NCBI GenBank assembly: GCA_000341795.1
Contig: AODO01000019.1
Location: forward strand, 1-42,866
Length of the DNA: 42,866 nucleotides
Reading direction: 5' to 3'
Source: Rhodococcus triatomae BKS 15-14
GTDB lineage: Bacteria; Actinomycetota; Actinomycetes; Mycobacteriales; Mycobacteriaceae
Numbering within the stretch: the first letter of the stretch is position 1; every line of letters starts with the position of its first letter. Shown piece after piece: positions 39,649 to 42,866 of the stretch. A model generated the notes under the pieces. The model ran no database searches. It saw only the letters and a program-made list of their open reading frames with translations, and was not told the DNA's origin. Made by a program: the position numbers and the translations under genes.

Positions 39649-40851
39649 GTGGTTAGTGACCCAAGCGCTGCACTGACCCCGGGAGAGCGCGTCTGGCTGA
39701 CTGACCTCGACGCTGTGACGCAATATGACGTCGACTTGCTCAAACCGGCACTGCTGTTCGCCGACTCGGTAACGCTTGTCACTACTCGTGTTGAGCTGAT
39801 AAACCTGGCGAAGAGTGATATTGCGCTGGTTCGAGGCATGGGAATCCGCCAGTACATAACCTTCCTCCGAGTCGCAAAGAACGCCATTGCTAGCGAACTT
39901 GAGTTCTTCGGGATAAAGGAAGAATGGCTACCTACCCAACAGGAGGTAGACGCCCGTCTAGTCGAAATTCAAGAGTTCGCGAGCCAGCAGTCGGACTACC
40001 CAGCGAACGCCATGGAAGAATTTCTAGCGAAGTACGATCAAGCGTTCATTGCGTTCCTCGATGGAACCCTTCGGGCCAGTCGGGAGAGAATCTCGAAGCT
40101 AGTTTCGGCAGAAATTGATGAAGCCGAAGAAACTGGACTTGTCCGAATCACAGGATGGGGCGATAGGGCTATCCATCCGGCGGGCATTCATCTCCAGGGA
40201 CAACAGAATTATATGGACGAGCTGGCAGACTCTGCCGCCGACCTTCTCACACGGACGGTCCCCGGCGCAATAATGCTGGAGCCTGGGTCCGCTGGCCAAC
40301 TTCTCACCCGCGAAAGCGCCAGCGCACCGTTACCAAATTCAGCCAATCGGATTGCGGCGTCATTTGTTGGGATGCTCCCGGGACTGAGAAGCGCACCCAT
40401 GTCCGAAGTCCTGGATGTCCGTAATGACCTGAGCGAGTATCTTCCTCCATTTCGTGCAGCAATTCTCGATTTATCTGAGAGACTCTCCTCCCATGATATT
40501 GCAGATCCAATGCAAACTCTCGACGAAATCGATAAACATTGGCACCGAGAAATAAATCCCGCCCTCTCAGAAATTCACGCCCAGTTGGCGCGCGGCAGAT
40601 ACCGACGGCATATACTTGAGGAATTCGCCACAAGTAAAGATTCCCTTGCAGCAACCGCCGGGGCAGCTATTGCCATTGGAGGCGGAAGCCTAATTGGTGG
40701 AATTGCGGCCCTCGTTCCGGGACTAGTAGCTGGCGCTTACCCATTCGTAAAGGCTATGAACTCGGCCCTGAACACACGAGATGAGGCAAAGAAGAATCGG
40801 ATGTATTTCCTCTACGAGTCCCGAAAACGGCTTCAAAAGTTCGCTCCGTAG
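39649..40851 (+). CDS. Unknown island protein with hydrophobic C-terminal segment
   Basis: I do not recognise this 400-residue protein. Residues 16-60 (WLTDLDAVTQYDVDLLKPALLFADSV and on) look like a soluble alpha/beta start. The middle is helical and charged. Residues 334-370 form a Gly/Ala-rich hydrophobic stretch (GAAIAIGGGSLIGGIAALVPG) that could insert in a membrane, followed by a Lys/Arg-rich end. Base composition is far lower in GC than the backbone (28 of 60 in one line counted by hand), so it was acquired. No ribosome-binding site is visible before GTG 39649; translation may be leaderless. The next gene is 53 bp downstream on the same strand. Confidence 0.7.
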   Translation: MVSDPSAALTPGERVWLTDLDAVTQYDVDLLKPALLFADSVTLVTTRVELINLAKSDIALVRGMGIRQYITFLRVAKNAIASELEFFGIKEEWLPTQQEVDARLVEIQEFASQQSDYPANAMEEFLAKYDQAFIAFLDGTLRASRERISKLVSAEIDEAEETGLVRITGWGDRAIHPAGIHLQGQQNYMDELADSAADLLTRTVPGAIMLEPGSAGQLLTRESASAPLPNSANRIAASFVGMLPGLRSAPMSEVLDVRNDLSEYLPPFRAAILDLSERLSSHDIADPMQTLDEIDKHWHREINPALSEIHAQLARGRYRRHILEEFATSKDSLAATAGAAIAIGGGSLIGGIAALVPGLVAGAYPFVKAMNSALNTRDEAKKNRMYFLYESRKRLQKFAP

Positions 40852-40904
40852 CCCAAGTCATCCTGCCCATATGGAGAGCGTAGGGGCCAGTTCCAGGACG
40901 GAAA

Positions 40905-41726
40905 ATGACTGTTTCCAGCGATGAACCAACGTGCTGGTGGTGTGGCGGCGTCGCCGACTCCCGCGAGCATCGGGTAAAGGCGTCCGAACTCAGAAAGATG
41001 TTCCGCGACGCAGACCACCTGATCCTCGGTGGCGCTGGCCGTCGCCCGACGCGCTTCCGGGGGCCGGGAGCAAAGCCGATGCTGTTCCCAAAGGTGCTGT
41101 GCCGCGAGTGCAACAACACACGCAGCAAGCCGTTCGACAGCGCTTTCGACCACTTTGTTGAAAAGATTCGGGACGACCCCGAGTACTTTCGGAGTCGCAG
41201 CTGGATCGATATGACCGAAGTTTTCGACTCCAGCACTGAGAGCCCGCAAGATCTTGCGCGATACTACATGAAGAATATCGCCTGCCGTATCGCAGAGATC
41301 GGATTCGACGTACCCCAGCAGATCGTCGATTTCATGGACGGCGCTCCCATTATGCCGAACGCAATACTCGTGCTGTACAAGGATTTCTCCAACTACGACC
41401 AGTTCGTTCGAGCCGGAAGCGATGGACACTACCCGTTCGCGAACCGGATGCATGATCCTGAATCTTCGATGGACGGTCCACTCGTAGGATTCTGTGCTGA
41501 GGTCCAGAATGGACCGGTCGGCGCGCTGTTCTGGTGGGGAACGTCCTTTCGCGGTGGTCACAATTTTGGGTTGCAGCCTGTAATTCCTATAAGAGATCGA
41601 CGCGAGCTGCCTCATCACGAACTCCACGAGGACGAATGGGATCGCGCAGCGAAGATGAAGCTCGCAATGGATTGGCAGGCGTCGCAACTGGAAAACTCAG
41701 AGGCGCCAGGAAGCCCGTCCGACTAG
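40905..41726 (+). CDS. HNH-like zinc protein, island cargo
   Basis: A 273-residue protein whose first 90 residues fit an HNH nuclease pattern. Cys10 and Cys13 (CWWCG), then EH at 21-22, then Cys66 and Cys69 (LCRECNN), Asn71, Arg73, Pro76 and His83 are in the expected order. The remaining 180 residues have no motif I know (DLARYYMKNIACRIAEIGFDV, then GPVGALFWWGTSFRGGHNFGLQPV). The ATG at 40905 has AGGACGGAAA upstream. With the preceding gene it may form a two-gene unit. Nuclease activity is inferred from motif order only. Confidence 0.72.
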   Translation: MTVSSDEPTCWWCGGVADSREHRVKASELRKMFRDADHLILGGAGRRPTRFRGPGAKPMLFPKVLCRECNNTRSKPFDSAFDHFVEKIRDDPEYFRSRSWIDMTEVFDSSTESPQDLARYYMKNIACRIAEIGFDVPQQIVDFMDGAPIMPNAILVLYKDFSNYDQFVRAGSDGHYPFANRMHDPESSMDGPLVGFCAEVQNGPVGALFWWGTSFRGGHNFGLQPVIPIRDRRELPHHELHEDEWDRAAKMKLAMDWQASQLENSEAPGSPSD

Positions 41727-42100
41727 CCCGCTCGCATCGGGACCACGCTGGCTGGCCGGGGCGTACCCAGCGCCCCGAGCGCAGCCATTGCGTCGGCGTG
41801 GTCGTCCTGGAACAGGTGTGCGTACACCCCAAGTGTGACGTTGGTGTTCGCGTGCCCCATGAACTTGGACAGCACGAACGGCTGGATGCCCGCCGCGATA
41901 CACAAGCTCGCGTAGGTGTGCCGCAGGCTGTGGAAGCGGAAGTCGTCGGCGACGCCCGTGCCCGCCAGGTTCGCCCGGAGAACCGCAGGACGGTACACCG
42001 CCCCGTAGAAGTTTCTGTGCACCACGGGCGTATCCCAGTCCAGCACCAGCCGGTCGCGCGCACCCTGCACGGAGGTTCGGGCCGCCTGCTCGGCCGGGGG
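41723..42100 (-). pseudogene. Truncated tyrosine recombinase (island integrase remnant)
   Basis: Only the C-terminal ~115-125 residues of a phage-type integrase remain. The HxxR box (FHSLRHTYAS), the second His (FMGHANTNVTL) and the Tyr nucleophile (GVYAHLF) are intact. Upstream in the same frame there is a stop codon near 42103, and none of the SAM-like DNA-binding domain or the first catalytic Arg is found. It presumably targeted tRNA-Cys when complete. A GTG at 42070 could still start a short product. Confidence 0.8.
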
Positions 42101-42108
42101 TCATCCGC

Positions 42109-42324
42109 TTGCCCTTGCGGGGTCCTCGCTCGGTGCGCGCCCGCCGGAACGACCTGGGCTGGAGTCAAGAGAAGGCCGCAGCTGAATGCGGTATTCACTG
42201 GACACACCTTGGGCAGGTAGAGCGCGGCCCGCGGAGCTCCCGCATCGAGAACATCCTCAAGATTGCGCGCGGACTGCGCACCACGCCTGGCGCTCTAATG
42301 GACGGCCTACCGCTCCCCGAATAG
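42109..42324 (+). CDS. Small XRE-type HTH protein
   Basis: A 71-residue frame with a recognisable XRE/Cro helix-turn-helix: VRARRNDLGWSQEKAAAECGIHWTHLGQVERG and SRIENILKIARGL. The first few residues, before RARR, are not family-like and the start is TTG. It begins exactly where the integrase is cut off, on the opposite strand, so the N-terminus may be a fusion with leftover sequence. It could be an island regulator or a fragment. Confidence 0.5.
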   Translation: MPLRGPRSVRARRNDLGWSQEKAAAECGIHWTHLGQVERGPRSSRIENILKIARGLRTTPGALMDGLPLPE

Positions 42325-42503
42325 ACCCTGTTCCTTCGCAAGATCGGCATCGCTCATCCGTTCGATCGCGGCCGGGCCAGTACCTCCGTCGCACCTCCAC
42401 TCGGAGTGATCACGCACGGTTTCGGACCGCCTACGGCCCGCCCACACGCCGCCACGCAACGCACACACAGGGCCGAGCTCGATCGCCTTACCTGGGAATA
42501 TAG

Positions 42504-42535
42504 ATCGGGGCTGACCATTGCCGGCCAGCCCCGAT
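42504..42535 (-). terminator. tRNA-Cys terminator supplied by the island
   Basis: A perfect 10-bp stem (42504-42513 with 42526-42535) with a 12-nt loop just past the tRNA-Cys 3' end in the minus direction, followed by the AT-rich TATATTCCC. Confidence 0.65.
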
Positions 42536-42540
42536 GCCCG

Positions 42541-42611
42541 AGCGGATGACGGGATTCGAACCCGTGTAAACGGCTTTGCAGGCCGGTGCCTTACCACTCA
42601 GCCACACCCGC
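42541..42611 (-). tRNA. tRNA-Cys (anticodon GCA)
   Basis: A complete 71-nt cloverleaf on the minus strand. Acceptor GCGGGTG pairs with CATCCGC (one G-U), the anticodon loop is CTGCAAA (GCA), and the T-arm ACGGG TTCGAAT CCCGT is intact. The discriminator is T and CCA is not encoded. Its 3' half is the island attachment site, restored by sequence the island carried. Confidence 0.95.
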
Positions 42612-42692
42612 ATCACCGATCACTGTGCCCTCTCCCCCGACCTTCGCCCACCCTTCCGCTCACCGTGATCCGAACCCACCCCACCTACGGCA

Positions 42693-42811
42693 GAAGGTTG
42701 CCTTCATGCCTGTGAACCGCACGAAGGCCACCTTCAGCCACAGGTGGCAACCACCCCCGGCCCCGACTGAAGGCCACCTTCACCTCGACAAACCGAACGA
42801 AGGCCACCTTC
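42693..42811. repeat. Four copies of GAAGG-nnn-CCTTC palindrome
   Basis: GAAGGTTGCCTTC at 42693 and GAAGGCCACCTTC at 42723, 42769 and 42799. The start-to-start distances are 30, 46 and 30 bp, and part of the flank (AACCGMAC just before copies 2 and 4) is repeated too. No coding frame is convincing in 42,612-42,866. Function unknown. Confidence 0.7.
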
Positions 42812-42866
42812 AGCCGGGTGGGGGCTGGTGGGGGTGGTGTGGGGGTTCAGACGCGGCGGGTGGCGG

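Larger units (their letters stand above)
39385..42587. mobile_element. Small genomic island inserted in tRNA-Cys
   Basis: The 47 bp at 39387-39433 repeat the 3' half of the intact tRNA-Cys gene (42541-42587) with one mismatch (39414, G for A). This is the attachment-site duplication left by a tRNA-specific tyrosine integrase. Between the copies lie two lower-GC cargo genes, a truncated integrase and a small XRE-type gene. The integrase lacks its N-terminal domain and first catalytic Arg, so the island can probably no longer move by itself. Confidence 0.85.

Noticed and set aside
39312-39887. 191-codon leftward frame at the left island edge
   Set aside because: Runs through the att repeat and a terminator hairpin and opposes the cargo gene; no family features.
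42693-42811. CRISPR array
   Set aside because: Repeats are only 13 bp, palindromic throughout and with uneven short spacers; no cas genes.

Overview
The window looks like the chromosome of a high-GC mycolate actinobacterium, most likely Rhodococcus or a close relative. From position 274 to about 25,000 the gene order argS-lysA-hom-thrC-thrB-rho-rpmE-prfA-prmC-tsaC-wecA-atpI-atpBEFHAGDC-DUF2550-(pduO/murA) matches, as I remember it, Mycobacterium tuberculosis Rv1292-Rv1315. Here the strand is inverted relative to that genome. GTG starts, short intergenic gaps and the Asp form of MurA fit the same group. No similarity search could be run, so family calls rest on motifs, length and gene order.

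Region 1 (1-24,131) is core housekeeping. murA and the cobalamin adenosyltransferase gene are divergent. A leftward block then encodes the whole F1Fo ATP synthase, WecA, the tRNA t6A enzyme, PrmC with its substrate RF1, ribosomal protein L31, Rho, the threonine and lysine branch of the aspartate pathway, and ArgS. Many junctions in this block are overlapping stops and starts. Clear hairpin terminators follow murA, pduO/DUF2550, rpmE, rho and thrB.

Region 2 (24,132-28,705) holds a membrane-anchored DUF3105 gene, a DUF305 gene, a phosphoketolase gene and a tRNA-Arg(CCG) gene. DUF305 and the phosphoketolase converge on a perfect inverted repeat with 27-bp arms.

Region 3 (28,784-37,470) is the most interesting accessory locus. 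A leftward operon makes PAPS (cysD, cysNC), destroys PAP (a CysQ fused to an extra NTF2-like domain) and ends with a limonene-epoxide-hydrolase-like gene. An IclR-family regulator lies next to it. A rightward operon encodes a DUF1214-like protein, an SDR and a PAPS-type sulfotransferase. The promoters of both operons carry the same pair of sites: a 16-bp GGTACAnnnnTGTACC palindrome near the gene and a perfect TnnAACnnGTTnnA (KstR-type) box further away. I infer one co-regulated sulfation module, possibly tied to sterol metabolism, that brings its own PAPS supply and PAP disposal.

Region 4 (37,471-39,345) holds a bacterioferritin-associated ferredoxin gene preceded by IdeR-like iron boxes, a bacterioferritin gene and one unknown gene.

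Region 5 (39,385-42,611) is a roughly 3.1-kb genomic island in the 3' half of a tRNA-Cys gene, bounded by a 47-bp duplication with one mismatch. Its integrase is reduced to the C-terminal catalytic end. Its cargo is two lower-GC genes, a 400-residue protein with a hydrophobic C-terminal segment and an HNH-like protein, a plausible but unproven defence pair. The right edge has four copies of a GAAGG...CCTTC palindrome.
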